A program made the position numbers and the translations under genes. Below, piece after piece: positions 52,201-63,143 of a stretch of 64,000 nt of DNA. The stretch's first letter is position 1. Every line of letters starts with the position of its first letter. Below the pieces are notes generated by a model, which searched no databases, had not been told where the DNA came from, and was given only the letters and a program-made list of their open reading frames with translations. This stretch comes from Sphingomonas sanguinis (lineage in GTDB: Bacteria; Pseudomonadota; Alphaproteobacteria; Sphingomonadales; Sphingomonadaceae): contig NZ_CP079203.1 in NCBI RefSeq assembly GCF_019297835.1, forward strand, positions 3,152,501 to 3,216,500. The letters run 5' to 3'.

Positions 52201-52316
52201 ACCGCCTGCCTCCGATCGATCCGGTCACTTACGGCGCGTATCTCTACAACGCGGTGCAGGGCGGCGATGGCATCTTCGGCCGCCAGTTCCGCGCGGGCGC
52301 CAAGTTCAACTTCTAA
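49245..52316 (+). CDS. TonB-dependent receptor 2
   Basis: The 1023-residue protein has a signal peptide (cleavage after about ALAQ, residue 29), the plug domain (GDIVVTGSIIRGADTG; GINTVQAGIQALASNNG; SVSLRGLSTNSTLVLFDGL; DRVEVLRDGASSSYGADAIAGVVNII), and a long barrel ending FRAGAKFNF. Similarity in size and plug to receptor 1 suggests a shared subfamily (oligopeptide or oligosaccharide type), but loops differ, so the ligands may too. The ligand is unknown. A strong terminator follows. Confidence 0.94.
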   Translation: MTYSWMGPRKLGLLATVAPLSMLLGAPALAQSVPAANQNAEANAQVAQGAEQADAGTGGDIVVTGSIIRGADTGVSPVSTITAENLDVRGINTVQAGIQALASNNGPALTNSFTANGAFASGASSVSLRGLSTNSTLVLFDGLRAAYYPLSDDGTRNFVDLNTIPDDIVDRVEVLRDGASSSYGADAIAGVVNIITKRSVKGVMGRAEAGISQRGYNANQRVSLTAGTGDLDEQGYNAYISGFYYRSEGVRASQLPAPYNSSDERGICSNRTGTLVCGPNGIANGLDQNNQYTNGFAIGTPNFYVRPADATNTTALGRYQLLNPAAGCLTGTPYNPTAAELALPANATAPGTVCQVDNQRLYGNITPDIERVGGSARFTAKIGDASEAYLQVNFQQATTSYTGTPTVIRANAPAGILFPQFSTSQNPTPAIDPNSGILALPVYVCPRTTVGACTATNGTLNPNNPFAAAGQVARLVGSLPNSFESTRTRSRVYRAAFGINGTIFDDVDYRFDATAMHTDLRLEQNGYVYIQHLLDVIKDGSYNFVNPGLNSQATLNYLTPTNITNDSSDLLQAQFTLGKAIMTLPGGDLRVAVGGSIFYEAIDAPSANSDENGPTQRYFRLNAFGTSGNRTVSSAFYEVNAPVVDQLTLNASGRYDHYSSGQSAFSPKFGAIFRPIRQVALRGTYSRGFRIPSFGEANALPTTGYVTQQLSSIPAAFLRQYSINPGANQICSAATPQFCSAYISNYSIGQTTLASQDLEPEKSRSFTAGIKVDPVRGLSLTVDYFNIRKTGAITTPDLSPAIAAYYAGGAIPTGFEVIPDAVDVNNPTATPKIAFVRSQLINAQTIKSEGIDFGVNGFYDFGAFRWNTNLNASLILELSTTVDGVRQTYVDTLGNFNLTAGSGTFEWKGNWVNTFDFGDFAFTGTVNYTSGYDLSAMDQGDAYKDCGQAPAYFGCRVKSYITADANASFKVNDKFTFYVNVLNVFNRLPPIDPVTYGAYLYNAVQGGDGIFGRQFRAGAKFNF

Positions 52317-52349
52317 CCCCAGGGTTCGCTTCGGCGGATCCCCCTTGGA

Positions 52350-52380
52350 GGGGCGGTTCCTACGGGAGCCGCCCCTTTTT
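52350..52380 (+). terminator. Terminator of TonB-dependent receptor 2
   Basis: GGGGCGG(TT) and (AG)CCGCCCC pair around CCTACGGG and end in TTTTT. It lies 34 bp after the stop codon. Confidence 0.85.
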
Positions 52381-52452
52381 CTTTGGCTGCGACGCGGGCC
52401 GGTTCCAGTCTGAGGTGGCGAGGCCGGGACGGTTTCCCGGCCTCGCACAGGG

Positions 52453-55032
<2,580 letters not shown>

Positions 55033-55244
55033 CTGGTCTTCCTGTCGCTTTCCAGGTCAGATGGTGTTGCATTTTGGCAACACAAGGGGTTGGCGGAATT
55101 TCCTGTCCGCAACATGGGATGGCCGTTTCGATAACGAAAGGGTGCGGCGGCAATCCGCGTAAAATCCGTTCGTCGTCGCGGGATTGCGGTCCGCCGCGCG
55201 CCCGCTATGCTCCGGCCATACACCGAGTGGGGAGACTCAAACCA

Positions 55245-58097
55245 ATGCGTATCAAGTCCGTGGCGCTGACCGGCGCCGCCGCCCTTGCGTTCGTCCTGCC
55301 GGGGCAGGCCGTGACAGCCCAGGCGACCAATGCCGCGAAGGCCGCCGCCCAGCCCGCGCCCGTCTCGGCGCTCGTGAAGGCGGTCGACATCCCCTATCAG
55401 ACCTTCACGCTGAAGAACGGCTTGCGCGTCGTCGTCCATACCGATCGCAAGGCGCCCGTCGTCGCGGTCAGCGTGTGGTATGACGTCGGGTCGAAGCACG
55501 AGCCGAAGGGCAAGACGGGCTTTGCGCATCTGTTCGAGCATCTGATGTTCAACGGCTCGGAAAACGCACCGGGCGATTTCTTCACGCCGCTCAAGTCGGT
55601 GGGCGCGACCGACTATAACGGCACCACCTATTTCGACCGGACCAACTATTTCGAGACGGTGCCGACCGCCGCGCTCGATCGTGCGCTGTTCCTGGAATCG
55701 GATCGCATGGGCTATCTGCTCGGCGCAGTGACGCAAGGGGTGCTCGACGAGCAGCGCGGCGTCGTCCAGAACGAAAAGCGCCAGGGCGACAACCAGCCCT
55801 ATGGCCTGACCCAGTATAAGGTGCTGAGCGGCCTGTTCCCCGAAGGGCATCCCTATGCCCATTCGACCATCGGCTCGATGGCCGACCTTGATGCGGCGTC
55901 GCTCGACACGGTGAAGGACTGGTTCCGGAGCCATTATGGCCCGAACAATGCCGTGCTGGTGCTGGCGGGCGATATCGACGTCGCCACCGCCAAGCCTTTG
56001 GTGGAGAAATATTTCGGCGTGATCCAGCCGGGGCCGAAGAGCGTCCTGCCGACCGTCACCATCCCGACGCTGCCCGCACCGGTCAACGAGGTGATGAAGG
56101 ACCGCGTGGCGGCCGTCATGATTAGTCGCAACTGGGCGGTGCCGGGGCTGAACGATCCCGAGAGCGCCTCGCTGGTCGTGGCGGGCTCGATCCTGGGCGG
56201 GCTCGCCTCGTCGCGGCTCGACAATATTTTGGTCAAGCAGGAAAAGCTGGCGGTGCAGGTGTCGGCGGGCGACCGGCCTTTCTCACAGGTCGGCATGTTC
56301 AACATGATGGCGATCGTCCGCCCCGGCGTCGACCCGGCGCTGGTCGACAAGCGGATGGGCGAGATCCTGGCCGACTTCCTAAAGAACGGCCCGACCGCCG
56401 ACGAGGTGCGGCGCGCCGTGACCCGCTATGTCTCGGGTCGTGTCCAAGGGCTGGAATCGGTCGGCGGCTTCGGCGGCAAGGCGGTGGCGCTGGCCGAGGG
56501 GGCGCTCTACTCGAACGATCCGGGCGAGTATAAGAAGCAGTTGCTGGCGATCGCGGCGCAAACGCCCGCCACCGTCAAGGCGGCGGCGGACAAGTGGCTG
56601 TCGCGTCCGGCCTATACGCTGACCGTCGTGCCGGGTGCGCGCGATGCCTATGAAGAGGCCAAGGTGCCGCCGCGCGCCGACGTTCCCGCCGCCCCCGATC
56701 AGCCCGCCAAGGGCACGCGCGGGGGCCTGCCCGAGGTCGGACAGGTCAAGCCGCTGAGCTTCCCGGCGGTCCAGCGCAGCCGCCTGGCGAACGGGATCGA
56801 GCTGATCTACGCGCAGCGGACCGCCGTGCCGGTGACGCAGATCGCGACCTCGTTCGATGCCGGTATCGCCGCCGACGTGCCGGGCAAGCTGGGCACGCAG
56901 CGCATGGTGCAGGCGATGCTCGACGAGGGCACCACCCGCCGCAACACCATCGCGATCGCCGAGGAGCAGGAGCGGCTCGGCGCCTCGATCGGGTCGAGCG
57001 CGTCGAACGACCGCACCGTCGTCAACCTCGACGTGCCCAGCATCAACCTGGCGCCCGCGCTCGATCTTTATGCCGACATCCTGCGCAATCCGGCCTTCCC
57101 CGATCCCGAACTGGCGCGGGTGAAGGCGCAGACGCTGGCCAGCATCAAGCAGGAACTGACCAGCCCGCAGGGGCTGGCGGGCCGTGTCCTGCCGCCCCTC
57201 GTCTATGGGCCGACCAGCCCCTATGCCAAGGCGCTGGGTGCGGGTGATCCGGCGGCGGTCGCGGCGATGACCCGCGAACAGCTGATCGCATTCCAGCAGG
57301 CCTGGCTGCGTCCCGACAAGGCGAAGATCTTCGTCACCTCGGACCGCCCGCTGGCCGAGATCAAGGCGGCGCTGGACCGCGTGTTCGGCGACTGGAAGGG
57401 TAACGGCGCGGCGGGCGTGAAGAACTTCACCGCCGGCCAGCCCTCGGCGCCGAAGATCGTTCTTGTGAACCGACCCGACAGCCCGCAGTCGATCATCCTC
57501 GCAGGCGCGCCGACGACGCTGAAGGGCACCGACAATCTGCTGATCCAGAATACCGCCAATGACGCACTGGGCGGCAGCTTCCTGGGCCGGATCAACATGG
57601 ATCTGCGCGAGAGCAAGCATTGGTCCTACGGCGTCAATGGCGGCTTCCGGACCTCCGAATTCGCAGCGCCCTATATCATGTCGGCACCCGTTCAGGCCGA
57701 CAAGACCGGCCCGTCGATCGACGCGCTGCGCACCGATGTGGCCGAATTCCTGACCACCAAGCCGATGGACCAGGTCGAATATGATCGCGCGATCACCGGG
57801 GCGATTCGCTCGCTGTCGGGCAATTTCGAAACCTCGGATGCGGTGTTGTCTGCGATGCAGGCCAACGACCTGTATCGCCGCCCGGACAATTATTACGCGA
57901 CGATCACCCAGCGTTATCAGGCGATGACGCTGCCCGAGCTGAACAAGTCGATCCAGGCGGCGTTGAACCCCAAGAGCTTCGTCTGGGTGGTGGTCGGCGA
58001 TGCCAAGACGGTCAAGCCGCAGCTCGACACGCTGGGCCTGCCCGTCGAGGTGATCGAACCGGCGGCGGTCGTCGCACCCGCCCCGGCGGCGCAATAA
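55245..58097 (+). CDS. Exported M16 family zinc metallopeptidase (tandem domain)
   Basis: The 950-residue protein has a signal peptide (MRIKSVALTGAAALAFVLPG; cleavage near VTAQA) and two M16 domains. The first holds the inverted zinc motif HLFEH (H95-H99) and the distal ligand E177 in QNEKRQG, so it is catalytic; the second (from about 500) lacks the motif, as usual for the partner domain. It should degrade peptides in the periplasm. ATG 55245 is chosen by the signal peptide. Confidence 0.92.
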   Translation: MRIKSVALTGAAALAFVLPGQAVTAQATNAAKAAAQPAPVSALVKAVDIPYQTFTLKNGLRVVVHTDRKAPVVAVSVWYDVGSKHEPKGKTGFAHLFEHLMFNGSENAPGDFFTPLKSVGATDYNGTTYFDRTNYFETVPTAALDRALFLESDRMGYLLGAVTQGVLDEQRGVVQNEKRQGDNQPYGLTQYKVLSGLFPEGHPYAHSTIGSMADLDAASLDTVKDWFRSHYGPNNAVLVLAGDIDVATAKPLVEKYFGVIQPGPKSVLPTVTIPTLPAPVNEVMKDRVAAVMISRNWAVPGLNDPESASLVVAGSILGGLASSRLDNILVKQEKLAVQVSAGDRPFSQVGMFNMMAIVRPGVDPALVDKRMGEILADFLKNGPTADEVRRAVTRYVSGRVQGLESVGGFGGKAVALAEGALYSNDPGEYKKQLLAIAAQTPATVKAAADKWLSRPAYTLTVVPGARDAYEEAKVPPRADVPAAPDQPAKGTRGGLPEVGQVKPLSFPAVQRSRLANGIELIYAQRTAVPVTQIATSFDAGIAADVPGKLGTQRMVQAMLDEGTTRRNTIAIAEEQERLGASIGSSASNDRTVVNLDVPSINLAPALDLYADILRNPAFPDPELARVKAQTLASIKQELTSPQGLAGRVLPPLVYGPTSPYAKALGAGDPAAVAAMTREQLIAFQQAWLRPDKAKIFVTSDRPLAEIKAALDRVFGDWKGNGAAGVKNFTAGQPSAPKIVLVNRPDSPQSIILAGAPTTLKGTDNLLIQNTANDALGGSFLGRINMDLRESKHWSYGVNGGFRTSEFAAPYIMSAPVQADKTGPSIDALRTDVAEFLTTKPMDQVEYDRAITGAIRSLSGNFETSDAVLSAMQANDLYRRPDNYYATITQRYQAMTLPELNKSIQAALNPKSFVWVVVGDAKTVKPQLDTLGLPVEVIEPAAVVAPAPAAQ

Positions 58098-58109
58098 GGG
58101 AGAGTATCA

Positions 58110-58409
58110 ATGGCCGATATCGACGGGACCTGGAACTGCATCGTGAAGTCGCCGCTGGGCGATCAGGAGATGACGCTGACGGTCACGACCGAGGGCGATC
58201 GCTTCACCGGCTCCGGCGGCGGCCAAATGGGCGCGATGGAGATCGAAGGCGACGTGTCCGGCAACACGATCAGCTGGAAGATGTCGATCTCCTCGCCGAT
58301 GCCGATGACGCTGGATTGCGAAGCGACCGCCGATGGCGACACGCTGACCGGATCGGTCGGTGCGGGCGCGTTCGGCAGCTTCCCACTGTCGGGTACGCGC
58401 GCGGGGTGA
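58110..58409 (+). CDS. Small beta-rich protein of unknown function
   Basis: The 99-residue protein starts MADIDGTWNCIVKSPLGDQE and is made of short strands with many Gly, Thr and Ser, ending FPLSGTRAG, suggesting a small lipocalin-like or beta-barrel domain. GGGAGAG precedes the start and it lies 12 bp after the M16 gene, so both are probably co-transcribed. A terminator follows. Confidence 0.75.
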   Translation: MADIDGTWNCIVKSPLGDQEMTLTVTTEGDRFTGSGGGQMGAMEIEGDVSGNTISWKMSISSPMPMTLDCEATADGDTLTGSVGAGAFGSFPLSGTRAG

Positions 58410-58432
58410 TCTCCGTGGCCTGAGTGGGAAAA

Positions 58433-58467
58433 GGGCGGTACGTCGGTTGACGGGCCGCCCTTTTTTT
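58433..58467 (+). terminator. Terminator after the M16/beta-rich protein pair
   Basis: GGGCGG and CCGCCC pair around a loop containing CGTCGGTTGACG and are followed by seven T residues. Confidence 0.8.
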
Positions 58468-58479
58468 GGCGTGGGGCGT

Positions 58480-58564
58480 GGGCTTCGACTTCGCTCAGCC
58501 TGAACGGCATGAGGTATCCATTCCATATCCTGCGGCCGTTCAGGCTGAGCGAAGTCGAAGCCCA
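58480..58564. repeat. Palindromic repeat, family A (copy 5)
   Basis: Arms 58480-58507 and 58534-58564 are inverted copies with the core GCTTCGACTTCGCTCAGCCTG. It lies between the terminator and the DUF885 gene. Confidence 0.88.
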
Positions 58565-58647
58565 AGGGATGACGCCAACGACATAACCGGTTCATTTCCC
58601 GCCAAATCCCGTTACCCTGCTCCCGGAAAACCAAAAAGGGGACAGGC

Positions 58648-60453
58648 ATGATAGACCGGCGGCATTTCCTGGGCGGATCGGCGGCACTGGCCGTAGCGGC
58701 GGGCAGCGAAGGCGTCGTGGCGCAGAACACCGCGTCGGCCCGACTGACCGCATTGTTCGACACGCTGGTCCAGGAACAGCTCCGCCGCAGCCCGGAGGGC
58801 GCGACCAGTCTCGGCCTCGACACCGGCGCCAATGCCGATCTGCGCAGCCAACTCGCCGACCAGTCACCTGCCGGAATCGCCGCCGCAAAGGCTGCGACCC
58901 AGGCAGACCTGACCCGGCTGGAGGCGATCGACCCCGCCACCCTGTCGCCCGAGGAACGGATCGACCTCGAATCGATCCTCTACACCCGTCGCTCGGCGCA
59001 GGCCGTGCAGGCGTTCGACTTCGGCGGCTATTCCTATGGCCCCAGCCCCTATGTCGTGTCGCAGCTGTCGGGGGCCTATCAATCCGTCCCCGACTTCCTC
59101 GACACCAAGCACAAGATCGCCAGCGCGGGCGATACCGACGCCTATCTGATGCGGCTGCGCGCCTTTGCCCGCCAGATCGATGCGCAGACCGACCGGATGC
59201 GCCATGACGCCGGGCAGGGCGTGGTGCCGCCCGACTTCATCCTCGACCTCGCGCTCGAACAGATGGGCAAGACGCGCCAGCCCGCCGACCAGGCGCTGGT
59301 CGTCCAGTCGCTCGCGCGGCGAACGGCGGAGAAGGGGCTGGGCGATCGCTATGCCGCGCAGGCGACGCAGATCTACGACGCTGAATTACTGCCGGCGCTC
59401 GACCGCCAGATCGCCTATGCCAAGGGCTTGCGGGCCAAGGCGACGCATGATGCGGGCGTGTGGAAACTGCGCGAGGGTGCGGCCTATTATCCGGTCGCGC
59501 TGAAGGCCAATACCACGACCAGCTTCTCGCCCGACGAGGTGCACCGTTTTGGACGCGATCAGGCGGCGATGCTGTCGGCGCGGCTCGACGCGCTGCTCAG
59601 GAAACAGGGCTACACCAAGGGCACGATGGGGGAGCGCATGGCCGCGCTCTACAAGAATCCTGACCAGCTCTATCCCAATACCGATGAGGGCAAGCGCGCC
59701 GCCATTGCCTATTGCAACGCCCGGCTCGACGCGATCCGCACCCGCCTGCCGCAGGTGTTCGAGCGGATACCCCCTTATGGTTTCGAGGTGCGCCGCGTGC
59801 CGCCGCAGACCGAGGCCGGGGCGGCGGCGGCCTTTGCGCAGGGCCCCGCTATCGACGGCTCGCGTCCCGGCCTGGTCTATTTCAACCTGAAGGACAGCGC
59901 CGACTGGCCCAAATTCTGTCTGGCGACGACGGTCTATCATGAAGGGCTGCCGGGGCATCAGATGGAGGGCGGCCTTGCGCTGTCGAACACCCGCCTGCCG
60001 CTGATCCGCAAGATCAACGGTTTCTCCGGCTATGGCGAGGGCTGGGCGCTCTATGCCGAGCAGCTGGCGGACGAGATCGGCATGTATGACGACGATCCCC
60101 TGGGGCAGCTGGGCTATCTCAAATTCCTGCTGTTCCGCGCCAATCGCTGCGTCGTCGATACCGGGCTGCACCATCTGCGTTGGACCCGCGAACAGGCGAT
60201 CCGCCACTTCGTCGAGGCCGAGGGCGAGGCGGAGGGTTTCGCCACGCGCGAGGTGGAGCGTTACTGCGTCAATCCCGGCCAGGCGGCGAGCTACAAGCTC
60301 GGCCATTCGGTGTTCGTGGACATTCGCGATTCGGCGAAGAGGCAGAAGGGCGACCGCTTCGACCTGAAGGCGTTCCACACCGCCGTCCTGCGCCATGGCC
60401 GCGTGCCGCTCGACGTGCTGCGCCGGATCGGGGAGGAATGGGCGCGGGCTTGA
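58648..60453 (+). CDS. DUF885 family exported metallo-protein
   Basis: The 601-residue protein has a Tat signal (MIDRRHFLGGSAALAVAAGS) and the DUF885 domain with the zinc motif HEGLPGH (H431, E432, H437) in TVYHEGLPGHQMEGGLAL. The family is predicted to be metallocarboxypeptidase-like (thermolysin-type HExxH variant). The substrate is unknown. It lies near the M16 peptidase gene, so it may join in peptide breakdown in the periplasm. Confidence 0.88.
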   Translation: MIDRRHFLGGSAALAVAAGSEGVVAQNTASARLTALFDTLVQEQLRRSPEGATSLGLDTGANADLRSQLADQSPAGIAAAKAATQADLTRLEAIDPATLSPEERIDLESILYTRRSAQAVQAFDFGGYSYGPSPYVVSQLSGAYQSVPDFLDTKHKIASAGDTDAYLMRLRAFARQIDAQTDRMRHDAGQGVVPPDFILDLALEQMGKTRQPADQALVVQSLARRTAEKGLGDRYAAQATQIYDAELLPALDRQIAYAKGLRAKATHDAGVWKLREGAAYYPVALKANTTTSFSPDEVHRFGRDQAAMLSARLDALLRKQGYTKGTMGERMAALYKNPDQLYPNTDEGKRAAIAYCNARLDAIRTRLPQVFERIPPYGFEVRRVPPQTEAGAAAAFAQGPAIDGSRPGLVYFNLKDSADWPKFCLATTVYHEGLPGHQMEGGLALSNTRLPLIRKINGFSGYGEGWALYAEQLADEIGMYDDDPLGQLGYLKFLLFRANRCVVDTGLHHLRWTREQAIRHFVEAEGEAEGFATREVERYCVNPGQAASYKLGHSVFVDIRDSAKRQKGDRFDLKAFHTAVLRHGRVPLDVLRRIGEEWARA

Positions 60454-60499
60454 CCTGAATCAGCATCGCGGTGATCCTCCTTTGCGGGAGAATATCGCG

Positions 60500-61312
60500 A
60501 TGCGGGTCAGCGCTTCGATCGGGCTGGACGGGGGGCGGCGGCGAACGGCCGTCATCGCGACGGTAGTGGTTCATGCCCTATTCGTGGCGTTGCTCCTCTG
60601 GGGGGCGCCACGGCATCGTCTGATCGATGACTCCGAACGGCCGAGCCTGATGCTGTTCGATCTGCCGCGCCCACCCGAACCGCTTCCCGTCACGGTACCG
60701 CCGCCGCCGGTGCTGCCCACCCCGGTCAAGCGCGAAGCCGTTGTCATTCGTTCCACCGCCGGGGGCGGATCGCCGCGTCCGGTACGCGCCGCCCCGGCGG
60801 AACAAGCGGCCCCGAAGGCCGTCATGCCCGCGCGGTTCGATACGGTCGACCTGCCCGCTCCTGCGGCGGACATCGGTGCCGAATTGCCGCTGCGGGCCGG
60901 CACCGCCATCTCCGACGGTGCGGGGAGCGGCATCGCCAGCGGACGGGGCACGGGCGGCGAGGGGCATGGCACCGGCAATGGACAGGGCAATGGCGACGGT
61001 CCGGGGCAGGGGCGGCTACGCTATGCACTGGCCGAATGGATTGAGAAGCCGAGCCAGGCCCTGATCGACGAGGCGTTCCCCCGCATGGCCCGGCATGGCG
61101 GGGTCAGCGGCGTGGCGGTGCTTCTCTGCGTCGTGCCGACACCGGGCAAACCCAAAAGCTGCACGGTCGCGGCGGAGCGGCCCAAGGGGCGCGGTTTCGG
61201 CGCGGCGGCGTTGGGCCTTTATCCCCAGTTCCGCATCCGGCCGGTGATGAAGGGCAATGAAGTCATCCAGGCCCAGGTGCTGGTGCCCGTGACCTTCACC
61301 GTCCGCCGATAG
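60500..61312 (+). CDS. TonB-family energy-transducer-like protein
   Basis: The 270-residue protein has one N-terminal membrane helix (TAVIATVVVHALFVALLLWG, about residues 16-35), a Pro-rich stretch (PRPPEPLPVTVPPPPVLPTP), a Gly-rich linker (GSGIASGRGTGGEGHGTGNG) and a C-terminal domain (about 185-270) with GVSGVAVLLCVVPTPGKPKS and FGAAALGLYPQFRIRPVM, like TonB C domains. No ExbB/ExbD pair is adjacent. It could energise receptors such as those at 44-52 kb, but that is inference. Confidence 0.75.
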   Translation: MRVSASIGLDGGRRRTAVIATVVVHALFVALLLWGAPRHRLIDDSERPSLMLFDLPRPPEPLPVTVPPPPVLPTPVKREAVVIRSTAGGGSPRPVRAAPAEQAAPKAVMPARFDTVDLPAPAADIGAELPLRAGTAISDGAGSGIASGRGTGGEGHGTGNGQGNGDGPGQGRLRYALAEWIEKPSQALIDEAFPRMARHGGVSGVAVLLCVVPTPGKPKSCTVAAERPKGRGFGAAALGLYPQFRIRPVMKGNEVIQAQVLVPVTFTVRR

Positions 61313-61315
61313 GAC

Positions 61316-62371
61316 TTACCGCACCACCCGCGTGATATGCCCCATCTTGCGGCCGGGCCGCGCCTCGCCCTTGCCGTACAGGTGCAGGTGCGCCCCCTTC
61401 TGGGTCAGTGCGCCCTCCCAGGCATCGTCGCCGATCAGGTTTTCCATCTGCACCTGCGCGCCGGTCAGCGCCGTGTCGCCCAGCGGCAGGCCGCAGATCG
61501 CGCGGATATGGTTCTCGAACTGCGAGGTTTCGGCGCCCTCGATGGTCCAGTGCCCCGAATTGTGGACGCGCGGCGCCATCTCGTTGAAGACGGGGCCGTT
61601 CTCGGTTGCGAAGAACTCGCAGGCGAGTATGCCGACATAGCCCAGCTCCTCGGCGATGCGGATGGCGAGCGCGGCCGCCTCTTCGGCCTGTGCCGCGATC
61701 TCGGGCGGCGCGGGCAGTGTCGAGGTGCGCAGGATCGCATCGCGGTGGACATTGTGCGGCGGGTCGTAGCGGACCGTCTGCCCATCCAATCCCCGCGCGA
61801 TCAGGATCGAGAATTCGTGGCTGAAATGGATGAACCCTTCCAGCACGGCAGGTCCCCCGATCGCCTCGAACGCCGCCGGAGCGTCGGCCATGTCGCGGAT
61901 CAGCGCCTGACCCTTGCCGTCATAGCCGAAGCGCGTGGTCTTCAGGATGGCGGGGCAGCCGATCCGCTCCAGCGCGGCAGTCAGATCGGCCGCGCAGTTG
62001 ACCTCGGCCCAGGGGGCAGGGCGGCCGCCGACCTTTTCGACGAAGCTCTTCTCGGCAATCCGGTCCTGCGCGACGCGAAGGGCTGCGGGCGAGGGATGGA
62101 CGGGCAACCGCTCGGCCAGCCACTCGACCGGCGCGACGTCGACATTCTCGAACTCATAGGTCACGACGTCGCAGGCGGCGACGAAATCGGCGAGCACGAC
62201 CTTGTTGTGATAGTCGGCGCGGGTCAGCGAGGATGCGGTCTGTGCCGCCACGCTGTCCTCATCGGGGGCCAGGACATGGGTGCGATAGCCGAGCTGCGCG
62301 GCGGCCACCGCCAGCATCCGGCCCAGCTGGCCGCCGCCCAGAATCCCGATGGTCGAACCCGGCTTCAACAT
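61316..62371 (-). CDS. purK: 5-(carboxyamino)imidazole ribonucleotide synthase PurK
   Basis: PurK carboxylates AIR to N5-CAIR with ATP and bicarbonate. The 351-residue ATP-grasp protein starts MLKPGSTIGILGGGQLGRML and has FEFENVD-like TYEFENVDVAPVEWL, the ATP-grasp core (AILKTTRFGYDGKGQALI) and EMAPRVHNSGHWTIEG. It lies five bases after purE on the same strand, forming a purEK unit. Confidence 0.96.
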   Translation of the reverse strand: MLKPGSTIGILGGGQLGRMLAVAAAQLGYRTHVLAPDEDSVAAQTASSLTRADYHNKVVLADFVAACDVVTYEFENVDVAPVEWLAERLPVHPSPAALRVAQDRIAEKSFVEKVGGRPAPWAEVNCAADLTAALERIGCPAILKTTRFGYDGKGQALIRDMADAPAAFEAIGGPAVLEGFIHFSHEFSILIARGLDGQTVRYDPPHNVHRDAILRTSTLPAPPEIAAQAEEAAALAIRIAEELGYVGILACEFFATENGPVFNEMAPRVHNSGHWTIEGAETSQFENHIRAICGLPLGDTALTGAQVQMENLIGDDAWEGALTQKGAHLHLYGKGEARPGRKMGHITRVVR

Positions 62372-62376
62372 TTGGC

Positions 62377-62856
62377 TTACCCTTGCGGATCGTTGGCGAC
62401 GCTGTCGGTCTGACGCTGGCGCCAGTCCTTCAGACGCTCGGTGAGGCCCTCGTCCGACAGCGACAGGATCGAGGCGGCGAGCAGGCCTGCATTGATCGCC
62501 CCCGCCTTGCCGATGGCCAGCGTGCCGACGGGGATTCCGCCGGGCATCTGGACGATCGAGAGCAGGCTATCCATGCCCTTCAATGCCTTGGATTCGACCG
62601 GCACGCCCAGCACGGGCAGATGCGTCATCGAGGCGGCCATGCCCGGCAGATGCGCCGCACCGCCCGCGCCCGCGATGATGACCTTGATCCCGCGATCGGC
62701 GGCGGTGGTCGCATAGTCGTACAGACGCTGCGGCGTGCGATGTGCGGAGACGACGCGGGTTTCGTGGGGCACGCCCAGCGCCTCGAGCGTCTCGGCGGCG
62801 TGCCGCATGGTTTCCCAGTCCGAAGTGGACCCCATGATGATCCCGACCGAAATCAT
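62377..62856 (-). CDS. purE: N5-carboxyaminoimidazole ribonucleotide mutase PurE
   Basis: PurE converts N5-CAIR to CAIR. The 159-residue protein has the class I motif [12 protein letters not shown], the [12 protein letters not shown] segment with the catalytic His, [11 protein letters not shown] and [20 protein letters not shown]. It is co-transcribed with purK. Its start is followed upstream by about 290 bp with a family B repeat. Confidence 0.97.
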   Translation of the reverse strand: MISVGIIMGSTSDWETMRHAAETLEALGVPHETRVVSAHRTPQRLYDYATTAADRGIKVIIAGAGGAAHLPGMAASMTHLPVLGVPVESKALKGMDSLLSIVQMPGGIPVGTLAIGKAGAINAGLLAASILSLSDEGLTERLKDWRQRQTDSVANDPQG

Positions 62857-63007
62857 ATCCGCTGTTCCGCCTTAGCCCCTGTGGCCCCGGTGCCGGGGGA
62901 AGCGGCTGACTAGCGGGGTGGGGCGAGGGGGGCAAGTTTCCGTATGCGTTTCCGTATACCCCGAGCGCATTTTGGCGTGGGCGGGGGCGTGGGCTTCAAC
63001 TTCCCTA

Positions 63008-63128
63008 TTCCTCCCCTCCAAGGGGAGGGGGACCATGCGAAGCATGGTGGAGGGGTGTCCCCCTCTCGATAGCGGGACACCGCTCCGTCAGGCCTTCGGC
63101 CTGCCACCTCCCCTTACAGGGGAGGAAT
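63008..63128. repeat. Palindromic repeat, family B (copy 4)
   Basis: ATTCCTCCCCTCCAAGGGGAGG at the left end mirrors CCTCCCCTTACAGGGGAGGAAT at the right, with internal CCATGCGAAGCATGG and GTCAGGCCTTCGGCCTGCC hairpins. It fills the gap between purE and gpmA. Confidence 0.87.
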
Positions 63129-63143
63129 GGAGGCCGAACATTC

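Noticed and set aside
49182..52448. Minus-strand ORF of 1088 codons across TonB receptor 2
   Set aside because: Same reason: the plus strand encodes an intact receptor and the antisense product is compositional noise.
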